Of a stretch of DNA of 64,000 bases, positions 49,371 to 58,331 are shown in pieces. The notes beneath the pieces were generated by a model. The model ran no database searches, was not told the DNA's origin, and was given only the letters and a program-made list of their open reading frames with translations. Within the stretch, counting starts at the first letter, position 1; each line of letters opens with the position of its first letter. A program made the translations under genes and the position numbers. Origin of the DNA: Crystallibacter permensis (lineage in GTDB: Bacteria; Actinomycetota; Actinomycetes; Actinomycetales; Micrococcaceae); contig NZ_JAODLR010000018.1 of the NCBI RefSeq assembly GCF_025960875.1, positions 1 to 64,000 of the forward strand, read 5' to 3'.

Positions 49371-50429
49371 ATGGAATTCGGAACAGTACTCCAGTGCAAC
49401 CCGCCAGCCGCGCGCACCGTGGCGTTGGCGAAGAAGGCCGAAGAGCACGGGTTCGACTACGTTTGGACCTTCGATTCGCACCTGCTGTGGCAGGAGCCGT
49501 ACGTGATCTACAGCCAGATCCTGGCCGAGACCCGCACCATCAAAGTTGGCCCCATGGTTACCAACCCGGCCACGCGCGACTGGACCGTCACGGCGTCCAC
49601 CTTCGCCACCCTGAACCAGATGTACGGCAACCGGACGGTGTGCGGAATCGGCCGCGGCGACTCGGCCGTGCGGGTGATCAACGGCGCGCCGACAACCCTG
49701 AAGACATTGCGCCAGGCCATCCACGTGATCCGCGAACTGGCCAACTCGCGCCCGGTCGAATACAACGGGGCCACCCTCCAGTTCCCCTGGAGTACAGGAT
49801 CCGAGCTGGAGGTATGGGTTGCCGCCTACGGCCCGCTGGCGCTGAAGCTGGCCGGCGAAGTGGGCGATGGCTTCATCCTGCAACTGGCCGATGTGGACAT
49901 TGCGGAATGGATGATCCAGACCGTGCGCCAGGCCGCAGCCAACGCCGGACGGGACCCCCAGGCCGTCAAGTTCTGCGTGGCCGCGCCGATGTACGTGGGC
50001 CAGGACTGGGAACATATGCGCGACCAGTGCCGCTGGTTCGGCGGAATGGTGGGCAACCACGTGGCGGACATTGTGGCCAAGTACGGCTCGGACTCCGCGG
50101 TGCCGCAGGCCCTGACCGATTACATTGCCGGCCGCGACAGCTATGACTACAACGAGCACGGCCGTGCCGGCAACACCCATACGTCTTTTGTTCCGGACGA
50201 GATTGTCGACCGGTTCTGCGTGCTTGGCACGGCGGAGCAGCACATCGAGAAGCTGAAAAAGCTCAAGGCGCTTGGCGTCACCCAGTTCGCCGGCTATCTG
50301 CAGCACGACAACAAAGAAGAGACCTTGCGGGTCTACGGCGAGACCATCATGCCCGCGCTCCGTGAGCACGTGGTGGCCAAGGCAGAAGCGGACCTCACCG
50401 ACCGGACGCGGCAACCGACCTCCACGTAG
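49371..50429 (+). CDS. F420-type LLM-class oxidoreductase (TIGR03842-like)
   Basis: A 352-residue luciferase-like TIM-barrel enzyme: MEFGTVLQCNPPAARTVALAKKAEEHGFDYVWTFDSHLLWQEPYVI, GPMVTNPATRDWTVTASTFATLNQMYGNRTVCGIGRGDSAVRVI, and WVAAYGPLALKLAGEVGDGFILQLADV. It resembles the LLM subgroup that often accompanies hydantoinase genes in Actinobacteria. One possibility is that it supplies the reductive or dehydrogenase step of the pyrimidine/hydantoin route using F420H2; the role is not established. F420 supply would come from the adjacent cofE and F420-0 cassette. Confidence 0.85.
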   Translation: MEFGTVLQCNPPAARTVALAKKAEEHGFDYVWTFDSHLLWQEPYVIYSQILAETRTIKVGPMVTNPATRDWTVTASTFATLNQMYGNRTVCGIGRGDSAVRVINGAPTTLKTLRQAIHVIRELANSRPVEYNGATLQFPWSTGSELEVWVAAYGPLALKLAGEVGDGFILQLADVDIAEWMIQTVRQAAANAGRDPQAVKFCVAAPMYVGQDWEHMRDQCRWFGGMVGNHVADIVAKYGSDSAVPQALTDYIAGRDSYDYNEHGRAGNTHTSFVPDEIVDRFCVLGTAEQHIEKLKKLKALGVTQFAGYLQHDNKEETLRVYGETIMPALREHVVAKAEADLTDRTRQPTST

Positions 50430-50510
50430 CGGCGGCAACCAAAGTACGACTGTGGGCGCACGTCTCAGTGGCGATGGTTTCCAATGCCTGTCTCTACCGC
50501 GCCGGGCCGG

Positions 50511-51701
50511 CTAGACGAGCCGGGCCAGCTCCCTCAACAGGTCCTTGACCCGGGTGTCCTGGTTTTCGGCCAGCATCTCGTTGGTCAGGAACGAGAAGCC
50601 CACGTTCCTGTCCGGCCAGGCTCCGTGCAGGCCGCCGCCGGCGCCGGAGTGGCCGAAGGCCGGCTCCACCGGGCCATAAGTCCCGATGGGGTCGGCCAGC
50701 TCGTAGCCGAGCCCGAACCTCAAGGGGCGGTCGTTGATGGCATCGAGTCCTTCGGACCATGTCCTGGTCGCTTCCGCCAATGATGCCGCAGAGACCAGTC
50801 CGCCGTCCGGATCCGCCAAACGGGAGTAGAGGCTGGCCATGGCATCCGCCGTGGCAATGCCGCCGCCGGCTGCCATCTGGCCGCGGTGCATTTCGGGGGA
50901 GTTGAAGTGGTCTTTCTCCCCGGTGAGTAATTGCCCGTACATCCGTTCCACGATCTTGCGCCGCTCCGGATCCTGCAGATAGGTGCTGATCACGTAGGAA
51001 TCGGAACGGAAAATGGTGGCGAGCCGCGGGTCCAATTCCTCGGGCAACCCGAGGTAGATTTCCAGCCCGAGCGGCGTGCTGATCAGTTCGGAAAGCAGCT
51101 GGCTAACGGACTTGCCGGTGACGCGGCGGAACAGTTCTGTCAGCAGGTAGCCGTAGGTGATGGCGTGGTAGGCCACCTTGCTGCCCGGTTCCCATAACGG
51201 GACCTGGGCGGCGAGGACCTCAGCGTTCGCCGCGTTGTCGTGGAAGCTGTCCTCGCCCGCGGGGTCCGGATCCACGTACGGCAGGCCCACCGTGTGGTTG
51301 AGCAACTGGTAGACCGGCACCCCTTCCTTGCCGCCGGCCGCGAACTCCGGCCAGTAATCCGCGACGGGCCTTCGGACATCGAGCAGCCCGCGCTCCACCA
51401 GCATGGCGGCCAGCGTGGCGACCACTCCCTTGGTACCGGAGAACATAACCGCCAACGTCTTCGGGCCCCAGCTTTCAGCCCCGTCAGCCCCGTCAGCCCA
51501 GTCGGCCCAGTTGGCCCCGGCGGCGGGGCGCCGGGTGGTGCTGCCGCCGTAGAAGCGGGCCAACGGCTCGCCGTTGCGGTAGACGCAGAACGCCATGCCG
51601 CCCTGCGCTTGCTGCAGGTGGTGCCCGAAGACCCGCTGGAGGTTCTTGAAACCCTCGTCCGGCAGGCCGCCGTCGTTATGACTTTCGAAGGGGACAGTCA
51701 A
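50511..51701 (-). CDS. Serine hydrolase of the beta-lactamase/esterase family
   Basis: A 396-residue class C beta-lactamase-like hydrolase without signal peptide. The nucleophile is in FSGTKGVVATLAAMLVERG (SxxK), the Tyr in YHAITYGYLLTELF, and HSGAGGG near the C-terminus matches the KTG-like box (HxG form typical of EstB esterases). A short tandem repeat (four 9-bp units, 51483-51518) encodes the residues WADWADGADGAE near position 65-75. It lies 9 bp from the ABC ATPase gene on the same strand, so it may hydrolyse esters or amides imported by that transporter. Confidence 0.83.
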   Translation of the reverse strand: MTVPFESHNDGGLPDEGFKNLQRVFGHHLQQAQGGMAFCVYRNGEPLARFYGGSTTRRPAAGANWADWADGADGAESWGPKTLAVMFSGTKGVVATLAAMLVERGLLDVRRPVADYWPEFAAGGKEGVPVYQLLNHTVGLPYVDPDPAGEDSFHDNAANAEVLAAQVPLWEPGSKVAYHAITYGYLLTELFRRVTGKSVSQLLSELISTPLGLEIYLGLPEELDPRLATIFRSDSYVISTYLQDPERRKIVERMYGQLLTGEKDHFNSPEMHRGQMAAGGGIATADAMASLYSRLADPDGGLVSAASLAEATRTWSEGLDAINDRPLRFGLGYELADPIGTYGPVEPAFGHSGAGGGLHGAWPDRNVGFSFLTNEMLAENQDTRVKDLLRELARLV

Positions 51702-51709
51702 GGTGCTCC

Positions 51710-53425
51710 TTAGAAGGTGGGGACGTTGGCCAGCAGTTCGCGCGTGTAGTCGTGCTGCGGATTTTCCAGCACGTCCTCGGTGCTGCCCAGATCCACAATC
51801 CGGCCCTTCTGCAGGACGGCCATGCGCTGCGAGATGTGCCGGGCCAGGGCGATGTTGTGGGTAACGAACAGCATGGACATGCCGGTGTCGGTCTGCAGCG
51901 ACCGCAGCAGGTCGATGATGGAGGCCTGCACGGAGACGTCCAGCGCGGAGGTGACTTCGTCGCAGACCAGCAGCGACGGCGCGTTGACCAGTGCGCGGGC
52001 GATGGCGGCCCGCTGGCGCTCGCCGCCGCTGAGGTCGCCCGGACGGCGGTCCAGGTAGCTGTCGCCCAGACGCACCTGGTCCAGTGCTTCGCGGACCCGG
52101 AGCCGGCGTTCCTTGCGGCTCATCTTGCCGGACATCTGCAGGGGAACCTCGACGGATTCACAGATGGTCCGGCGCGGGTTCAGCGAGGAGAACGGGCTTT
52201 GAAACACGTACTGGACCTGCTGGCGCTGTTCGGCGCTGCGGGCACGGGTGCCCGGAGCCAGCTCCGCGCCGTCCAGGCACACGGTGCCGTTGTAGTCGTC
52301 GTTGAGGCCCGCGATGCAGCGCGAGAGGGTGGTCTTGCCGGAGCCGGATTCGCCCAGCAGCATCATCGACTCGCCCTGCCCCAGCTTGAAGTCGATGCCG
52401 TCCAGCACCTGGTTCTCGCCGTAGGCCAGACGCAGTCCGGAGACTTCGAGCAGGCTGCGGTGGGCCGCCGGCGCCGGGGTGGGCGCAGCTGGGTGGCGGT
52501 CCGCCGTCGTTATTTGAGCGGCGTGGCTCGCGCTGCCGTCCTGCGGCACAGCCGCCTGCTCGCCGGTGATGGCCGCGACGCTGCCCACCCGGCGCTTGCC
52601 GGCCAGGTCCGGAACCGCGTTGAGCAGTTTGCGCGTGTAGTGGTGCTGCGGCCGGTAGAGCACCTGGGCTGTGGGGCCGTGTTCCACCACGTCGCCGGAG
52701 AGCATGACAACGACGTCGTCCGCCACCTTGGCCACGACCGCCAGGTCATGCGTGATGTAGAGCCCGGCAACGCTGTGCCGCTCCGCCAGCTGGTCGATGG
52801 TCTGCAGCACCAAGGCCTGCGTGGTGACATCGAGGCCGGTGGTGGGCTCGTCGAGCACCATCACCGCGGGCCGGCAGGCGAAGGCCATGGCGATGCCCAC
52901 CCGCTGCTGCTGGCCGCCGGAGAGCTGGTGCGGATAGCGGCCCAAGTAGGCCCGGTCATTCTCCAAGCCGACCTCGGCCAACACCTCTGCGGCGCGGCCG
53001 CGGCGCTCTGCGTCCGAGTCCCCGTAGCGGTGCACCCGCAGGACTTCCATGATCTGCTCGCCGATCCGCATGGCGGGGTTCAGCGAGAGGGCCGGATCCT
53101 GCGGGACATAGGAGATGGCGCCGCCGCGGAGTTTGCGGCGTTCGGACTCCGGCAGGTCCAGAATGCTGCCGTCCTGGCCGGAACCGGCCAGGTGGATTTC
53201 GCCGCCGGTGTGCTCCAGGCCCTGGCGGAAGTGCCCCAGGCAGGCCAGCCCGGCGGTGGTTTTGCCGGAGCCGGATTCGCCCACCAGGGCAAGGATCTTG
53301 CCCGGCTGGAGCTCGAAGGAGACCCCGTGCAGGATTTCCTCGCCCGCCGTGGTGGCGACCCGCAGCCCGTCGGCGCTGAGCACCGGCGTGGCTGTGGTGG
53401 TGTTTTCCGAGATGGACGTGCTCAT
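51710..53425 (-). CDS. Fused Dpp/Opp-type ABC transporter ATPase (DppD-DppF)
   Basis: About 571 residues with two ATPase domains. Domain 1 (about residues 10-265) has GESGSGKTTAGL, LSGGQQQRVGIAMAF and VMVLDEPTTGLD; domain 2 (about 310-565) has [29 protein letters not shown] and LLVCDEVTSALD. They correspond to DppD and DppF fused head to tail, with a low-complexity linker that includes one CGTCGTTATT copy at 52505. It energises the coupled permeases. It overlaps dppC by ATGA. Confidence 0.87.
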   Translation of the reverse strand: MSTSISENTTTATPVLSADGLRVATTAGEEILHGVSFELQPGKILALVGESGSGKTTAGLACLGHFRQGLEHTGGEIHLAGSGQDGSILDLPESERRKLRGGAISYVPQDPALSLNPAMRIGEQIMEVLRVHRYGDSDAERRGRAAEVLAEVGLENDRAYLGRYPHQLSGGQQQRVGIAMAFACRPAVMVLDEPTTGLDVTTQALVLQTIDQLAERHSVAGLYITHDLAVVAKVADDVVVMLSGDVVEHGPTAQVLYRPQHHYTRKLLNAVPDLAGKRRVGSVAAITGEQAAVPQDGSASHAAQITTADRHPAAPTPAPAAHRSLLEVSGLRLAYGENQVLDGIDFKLGQGESMMLLGESGSGKTTLSRCIAGLNDDYNGTVCLDGAELAPGTRARSAEQRQQVQYVFQSPFSSLNPRRTICESVEVPLQMSGKMSRKERRLRVREALDQVRLGDSYLDRRPGDLSGGERQRAAIARALVNAPSLLVCDEVTSALDVSVQASIIDLLRSLQTDTGMSMLFVTHNIALARHISQRMAVLQKGRIVDLGSTEDVLENPQHDYTRELLANVPTF

Positions 53426-54309
53426 TTGGTTGCTCCCACGTTCACGTTGGCCGATGCCCGCGCCAAGGAATCGGTGATCAGGTTGGTGCCGACCGTCAGC
53501 ACGGCGATCGCCAGGACGGGCAGGATGACGCCCCAGGGCTGGACCACCAGGGCAATGCGGTTCTCGTTGATCATCAAGCCCCAGTCCGCGGTGGGCGGCT
53601 GCATGCCCAGGCCCAGGAAGGACAGCGAGGCCACCGCGCCGATGGAGTACGTCATCCGCAGTCCCAGCTCCACCATCAGGGGGCCGGTGATGTTGGGCAG
53701 CACGTCCTTGACCAGGATCTTCCATTTGGGCACCGCATACATCTCCGCGGCGCGGATGAAGTCCTCGGTGATGACTTCCACGGTGGCGGAGCGGGTGACC
53801 CGGGCGATGCGCGGCGCGTGGGTAATGCCGATGACCACCACGAGCACCCAGCCCTGCGGACCCAGCACGGTGATGGCCAGCAGCGCGAAGACCAGCTGCG
53901 GCAGGGCCAGCATGACATCGTTGGCGCGCATGATGATGCTGTCCACCCAGCCGCCCTGGTAGGCGGCGACCATGCCGGTCAGTCCGCCAAGCACCATGCC
54001 CAGCAGCGTGGCCAGCGCGGCGTAGATCAGCAGGCGCAGGCCGCCGTCGAGGAACCGGCTGAGGACGTCGCGGCCCAGGTTGTCCGTGCCGAACAAACCG
54101 TCCGCTTGGAACGGGCGGCCGGCGAACTGGGTACTGGTGTAGCCGGTGGCCCAGGGCAGCAGCAAAGGTCCCAGCACGGCCAGGAGGACAACGACACCGG
54201 TCAGCGCGATGCCGATCTTTGCCTGCCGCTGGCGGACCAGCCGCCGCAGCAAACCTGGCGGGGTCTCGACTTCCCGGGCGATGTCCTGGGGTGAATCAAT
54301 GACGCTCAT
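53422..54309 (-). CDS. Dpp/Opp-type ABC transporter permease, DppC-like
   Basis: A 295-residue permease with an N-terminal hydrophilic start, six membrane segments and the oligopeptide-permease loop (EDFIRAAEMYAVPKWKILVKDVLPNITGPLMVELGLRM), preceded by LFGTDNLGRDVLSRFLDGG, typical of DppC. It is coupled to both neighbours by ATGA overlaps. Substrate is inferred only from the operon: carnitine, an acylcarnitine or another quaternary or peptide-like compound. Confidence 0.88.
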   Translation of the reverse strand: MSVIDSPQDIAREVETPPGLLRRLVRQRQAKIGIALTGVVVLLAVLGPLLLPWATGYTSTQFAGRPFQADGLFGTDNLGRDVLSRFLDGGLRLLIYAALATLLGMVLGGLTGMVAAYQGGWVDSIIMRANDVMLALPQLVFALLAITVLGPQGWVLVVVIGITHAPRIARVTRSATVEVITEDFIRAAEMYAVPKWKILVKDVLPNITGPLMVELGLRMTYSIGAVASLSFLGLGMQPPTADWGLMINENRIALVVQPWGVILPVLAIAVLTVGTNLITDSLARASANVNVGATK

Positions 54310-55262
54310 CGGGTGCCCCCCGTGCGTAGTTTCGGATTAGTCAGGATGCCGACCATGTCGGCCAGCAGGTTGACGATGATGTAGACCGCGGCGATCAGGA
54401 TGGACAACGCCTGGACCACCTGCACGTCCCGGTTGGCTACCGCATCCACCAGGGCCTGGCCGATGCCGGGATAGCGGAAGAGGAATTCGACAACGACGAC
54501 GCCGCCGGCCATCCACGCGAGCTGGATGGCGACCACCTGGGCCACCGGCGACAGCGCGTGGGGGAGCGCATGGCGCAGGATGACCTGGCGTTCAGGCACA
54601 CCCTTCAGCCGGGCCATCTCCACATAGCCCGAGTCCAGTACCTCCAGCATGGTGGCCCGCATCATGCGCGTGATGTAGGGGGTGACCACCAGCACCAGGG
54701 TCAGGGTGGGCAGGACCAGCTGCAGCGGGTAGTTCCAGACCGCTTCGCCAGGCGGGGCCATGGTGACCGAGGGCAGGATGGGGAAAACGGTGGTGGAGAA
54801 CAAGGTGATCAGCGCGATGCCGATGACGAATTCAGGCAGCGCCGCCAGTACCAGGCTGACGCCGGTGGTCACATGGTCGCCGGTCCGGCCGCGGCGGAGG
54901 GCGCTGTACGTTCCCACGAGGAAGCCCACGGGCAGGCTGATGAGGCTGGCCGCGACCAGCAGCACCAGGGAGGCGCCGATGCGTTCACCCAGCAGCGCGC
55001 TGACCGGGCCGCCGGAGGCCGCCGAAATTCCGAGGTCGCCGACGAAAAGGCCGCCGAGCCAACTGAAGTAGCGCTGCAAGACTGGGTCGTTGAGGTTCAT
55101 CTGCTCGCGGAGGGCCGCCAGCCTTTCCGGCGTGGCCTGCTGGCCCAGGATCGCCTGGGCCGGGTCGCCCGGCAGCAGCAGGGTCGCCACGAAAACCATG
55201 ACGGACACCGCCAGCAGGATCAGCACACTGGTAGCCAGCCGGCGCAAAATAATCGGCATCAT
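54306..55262 (-). CDS. Dpp/Opp-type ABC transporter permease, DppB-like
   Basis: A 318-residue permease starting MPIILRRLATSVLILLAVSVMVFVATLLLPGDPAQAILGQQATPERL, the standard DppB opening, with six membrane segments and the EAA-like loop (GYVEMARLKGVPERQVILRHALPHALSPVAQVVAIQ). It overlaps the binding protein gene and dppC at ATGA junctions, so the whole importer is translated as a coupled unit. Confidence 0.88.
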   Translation of the reverse strand: MMPIILRRLATSVLILLAVSVMVFVATLLLPGDPAQAILGQQATPERLAALREQMNLNDPVLQRYFSWLGGLFVGDLGISAASGGPVSALLGERIGASLVLLVAASLISLPVGFLVGTYSALRRGRTGDHVTTGVSLVLAALPEFVIGIALITLFSTTVFPILPSVTMAPPGEAVWNYPLQLVLPTLTLVLVVTPYITRMMRATMLEVLDSGYVEMARLKGVPERQVILRHALPHALSPVAQVVAIQLAWMAGGVVVVEFLFRYPGIGQALVDAVANRDVQVVQALSILIAAVYIIVNLLADMVGILTNPKLRTGGTR

Positions 55263-56866
55263 GATAAGTCTCCTCCCAGCCAGACGCGGCGGAACTCAAA
55301 GCCGGACAGCGCCAGGCCGGTGCGGTTGGGCACCAGACCCGCCACGTATTGCTGGTAGGCGTCCGCCTGGTTCGGGTGGCCCCAGATGATGTAGCCGCCC
55401 TCGTTGTACTCGATCTCCTGCGCTGCGGCGATGAGCTCGTTGCGTTTGTCCGGATCCAAGGTGCCCTTGGCCTGGGCGACCAGCTCGTTGAACTCCGGGT
55501 GGTCCCAATGGGTCTCGTTGTAGGGTGCGGTGGGCAGCGAGCTGTTGTTGACCTGCGGCAGGAAGTTCCGGGTGTACCAGAAGTCCTGCGCGAAGTCCCA
55601 CTGCAGATAACCGTCGCCGAAGAAAGTGGTGGTATCCACCCGGCGGATCTTTACGTCGATCCCGGCGGCCGCCGCCTGTTGCGCGAATACTTGGGCCGCT
55701 TCCACGGCGCCTGCCTGGATCGGAGCGGTGACCAGTTCGACGCTCAGTCCGTCCGGGTAGCCCGCATCGGCCAGCAGCTCCTTGGCACGGGCGATGTCCT
55801 GCACACGCTGGGGCAGCTTGGAGGCATAGCCGGGGTCGAACGGGGAATAGAGGTCGTTACCGATGCTGCCGTTGCCGCTGAGTACCTGTTCGATCATCTG
55901 TTCCCGGTCCACCGCCAGGCGGAAGGCCTGGCGGACCCGGTTGTCGTCGAAGGGCGGCTTGTCCACCCGCATGGTGAACGGCATCCACATACCGGTTTCG
56001 GAGTTGAGGATACTGATGCGCGGATCCGCATCGATCACCTCGAGCAGGGCCAGCGGGATCTGGCCAACGGCGTCCACTTGGGTGGAGAGCAGCGCATTGA
56101 TGAGCGCGTCGTCGTCGTCGAAATTCAGGATCGACAGCTCGTCCAGGTACGGTTCGTTGTCGCGCCAGTAGTTCTCGTTGCGGACAAACAGGCTGCTGCG
56201 TCCGGGGGTGAAGGACTGGTACTTGAAGGGTCCGGTGCCTATCGGCGTGGCCGGGTCGTAGTCTTCGGGCACAATGCCCAGGGCGTACTGGCCGAGGGAA
56301 TCGTCGAAGGTGGCGGCAGCGGTGTTGAGCCGGAACTCCACCCGGTGGTCGTTGATAACGGCCACCTCGTCCAGGACGGAGAGCGAGGACGCGCCTGTCT
56401 TGGGATCGTCCGGATCGGTGATCCGTTTGAACGTTGCCGCCACATCCCGGCCGGTAAGGGGCCGGCCGTCGTGGAAGGTCACGCCCTTGCGCAGGTCTAC
56501 CGTCCAGACCAGCGCGTCGGCCGACGGCGTGGCGCTGACGGCGAGCAGCGGCTGCAGTTCATAGTTCTCGTCGCGGTAGAGCAGCGATTCGTAGAGGTTA
56601 ACCACCCGGGCGATGTCCGTGGTGCTCACGGGGGAGTGGGCGTCGAGACTGTCCGCGGCGCCGCCGCCGGAGAGACCCACACGGAGCGTGCCGCCGGATT
56701 GCGGCGGACCCTCGGGGCTGGCCAGGACATCGGGCTGGCCACCACTGCAGGCGGCGAGGAAGCCGCCCAGTCCCAGGGCGAGGCCGGTGCCGAGCAGCCG
56801 TCGGCGGGTCAGCTGCAGGGCAGAGGTATCCGGCAGCCGCAGTCTAGAGGAAGTTGCTGGTTCCAC
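55259..56866 (-). CDS. Dpp/Opp-type ABC transporter substrate-binding lipoprotein, Tat-type signal
   Basis: About 535 residues from a GTG at 56866 with GAAGGAACA upstream. The signal has a twin-arginine start (LTRRRLLGTGLALGLGGFLAAC) and a lipobox Cys. The family 5 fold is shown by TLRVGLSGGGAADSLDAHSP, NLYESLLYRDENYELQPLLAVS, VWTVDLRKGVTFHDGRPLTGRDVAATFKRI, PIGTGPFKYQSFTPGRSSLFVRNENYW and VRQAFRLAVDREQMI. A folded Tat cargo is possible. The coupled carnitine-type enzymes suggest a cationic or zwitterionic ligand rather than a peptide, but this is not visible in the sequence. Confidence 0.87.
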   Translation of the reverse strand: MEPATSSRLRLPDTSALQLTRRRLLGTGLALGLGGFLAACSGGQPDVLASPEGPPQSGGTLRVGLSGGGAADSLDAHSPVSTTDIARVVNLYESLLYRDENYELQPLLAVSATPSADALVWTVDLRKGVTFHDGRPLTGRDVAATFKRITDPDDPKTGASSLSVLDEVAVINDHRVEFRLNTAAATFDDSLGQYALGIVPEDYDPATPIGTGPFKYQSFTPGRSSLFVRNENYWRDNEPYLDELSILNFDDDDALINALLSTQVDAVGQIPLALLEVIDADPRISILNSETGMWMPFTMRVDKPPFDDNRVRQAFRLAVDREQMIEQVLSGNGSIGNDLYSPFDPGYASKLPQRVQDIARAKELLADAGYPDGLSVELVTAPIQAGAVEAAQVFAQQAAAAGIDVKIRRVDTTTFFGDGYLQWDFAQDFWYTRNFLPQVNNSSLPTAPYNETHWDHPEFNELVAQAKGTLDPDKRNELIAAAQEIEYNEGGYIIWGHPNQADAYQQYVAGLVPNRTGLALSGFEFRRVWLGGDLS

Positions 56867-56894
56867 TGTTCCTTCTTTCTGGAGGGAAATACGG

Positions 56895-57362
56895 CTAAGC
56901 AGAGACTTTCCGTCCGATCCAATCCGGCGCCGGACCAGCCGCGCGCCCAAAGGCATCGATGTTCCCCGTGATGGCCGCAGGGAAGGCTTCGCTGCGGCCG
57001 GACTGCTGGTTGACGTGAAGTGCCAGCAGCTCTTCGGTGGCAATAAGGCGGCCACCGGCGTGCATCTCATGGGCCAGATGAAGCTTCTTCGGGCCGGAGC
57101 CCGCAATCGCCGTCGTAATTTCCAGCTCGGCGCCGAGTCCCGTTTCGGCCAGGTACCTGACGTGGGCTTCGACGGTGTAGAGGGAGTTGCCCGTCTGCTT
57201 GCGGTACGGCTCGTCCAGGCCCAACTGGTCCATGACATGGTCGGTGGCAAAGCCGAACGCCAGGACGTAGAAGGCTTCGGACATGTGGCCGTTGTAGTCG
57301 ATCCACTCCGGCAGGACCGTGCAGCGGTAAGCGGCGAGTTCGCCGGCCGCAGCGCGGTTCAT
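56895..57362 (-). CDS. Hotdog-fold thioesterase (betainyl-CoA thioesterase-like)
   Basis: About 155 residues from the ATG at 57362, which overlaps the dehydrogenase stop by ATGA. The hotdog motif is VLPEWIDYNGHMSEAFYVLAFGFATDHVM (Asp/Asn-Gly-His-Met of the 4HBT family), with the helix-to-strand core and HVNQQSGRSEAFP at the end. Beside a BKACE and a carnitine-dehydrogenase-like enzyme it corresponds to the role of CdhB of Pseudomonas, hydrolysing betainyl-CoA to glycine betaine. Confidence 0.83.
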   Translation of the reverse strand: MNRAAAGELAAYRCTVLPEWIDYNGHMSEAFYVLAFGFATDHVMDQLGLDEPYRKQTGNSLYTVEAHVRYLAETGLGAELEITTAIAGSGPKKLHLAHEMHAGGRLIATEELLALHVNQQSGRSEAFPAAITGNIDAFGRAAGPAPDWIGRKVSA

Positions 57363-58327
57363 CTCTCCGCCTTCACCGCGGCGATGGCGTTCCGGATGGC
57401 GATGATCGCCTCGTCGCGTGCGGCCACCAGTTCCGGGACGGTCCGCCCGGCGGCTTCCTCGTCGCAGCCGGCGATCACGGCGTCGCGCAGTTCCGGTGTC
57501 AGTTCCGGGGCATCCAACCGGGTCCACGGGGACTTCAAGGACGGGCCGAAATGGTCCAGCATGTGGGCCATGCCGCCCTCGCCGCCGGCCAGGTGGAAGG
57601 TGAGCATGGGGCCCTGCAGCGGCCAGCGCAGGCCGGGGCCGTCCGTGATGGCCAGGTCGATCTGCTCCACCGTGGCCTCGCCGTTGTCCACCATGTGCAG
57701 CGCCTCGCGCCAGAGCGCTTCCTGCAGCCGGTTGGCGATGAAGCCGGGGACTTCGCGGTCCATGGTGATCACGGACTTGCCGATGTGCTCGTACCAGGCC
57801 GAAGCCCACTTCACGGCGGCCGTGGAGGTCTGCTCGCCGCCGACAACCTCCACCAGGGGGATGAGGTACGGCGGGTTGAACGGATGCCCGACCACCAGCC
57901 GCGACGGGTTGGCGGCCTCGGTAGCCATCTCCGTCATACCGTAGCCGGATGTGGAGGAGGCAATTACGACGTCGGGGGCCGTCACAGCGTCGATCTGGGC
58001 CAGCAGCGACTGCTTGAGTTCCAAGACCTCGGGTGCGCTTTCCTGCACGAAACCGACGCCGGCCACGGCCTCTGCCAGGTCAGAGTGGACGGTGAAATTG
58101 TCCTTCGAGGCGTTCGGCGCAAGGCCCAGCTTCGTCAGGGCCGGCCAGGCGGCGTCGATGAGGCGGCGCAGCTTCGGCTCCGCATCGGGGGAGGGGTCCC
58201 AGGCCTGGACGCGGTAACCGCGGGCCAGGAAGTAGGCGGCCCAGCCGCCGCCGATGGTGCCGACGCCCACGCAGGCGACAGTGCCGACGTCGTTCATGTC
58301 CAAGGGGGTGAAATCTGTGGTGGTCAT
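57359..58327 (-). CDS. L-carnitine dehydrogenase-like 3-hydroxyacyl-CoA dehydrogenase family enzyme
   Basis: About 322 residues from the ATG at 58327. Rossmann motif VACVGVGTIGGGWAAYFLARGYRVQAWDPSP, then IASSTSGYGMTEMATEAANPSRLVVGHPFNPPYLIPLVEVVGGEQT and FIANRLQEALWREALHMVDNGEATVEQID. Length and motif match L-carnitine dehydrogenase, which makes 3-dehydrocarnitine from L-carnitine with NAD. The position between a BKACE and a thioesterase gene supports this over a fatty-acid role. A related hydroxy acid remains possible. Confidence 0.85.
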   Translation of the reverse strand: MTTTDFTPLDMNDVGTVACVGVGTIGGGWAAYFLARGYRVQAWDPSPDAEPKLRRLIDAAWPALTKLGLAPNASKDNFTVHSDLAEAVAGVGFVQESAPEVLELKQSLLAQIDAVTAPDVVIASSTSGYGMTEMATEAANPSRLVVGHPFNPPYLIPLVEVVGGEQTSTAAVKWASAWYEHIGKSVITMDREVPGFIANRLQEALWREALHMVDNGEATVEQIDLAITDGPGLRWPLQGPMLTFHLAGGEGGMAHMLDHFGPSLKSPWTRLDAPELTPELRDAVIAGCDEEAAGRTVPELVAARDEAIIAIRNAIAAVKAER

Positions 58328-58331
58328 AGGT

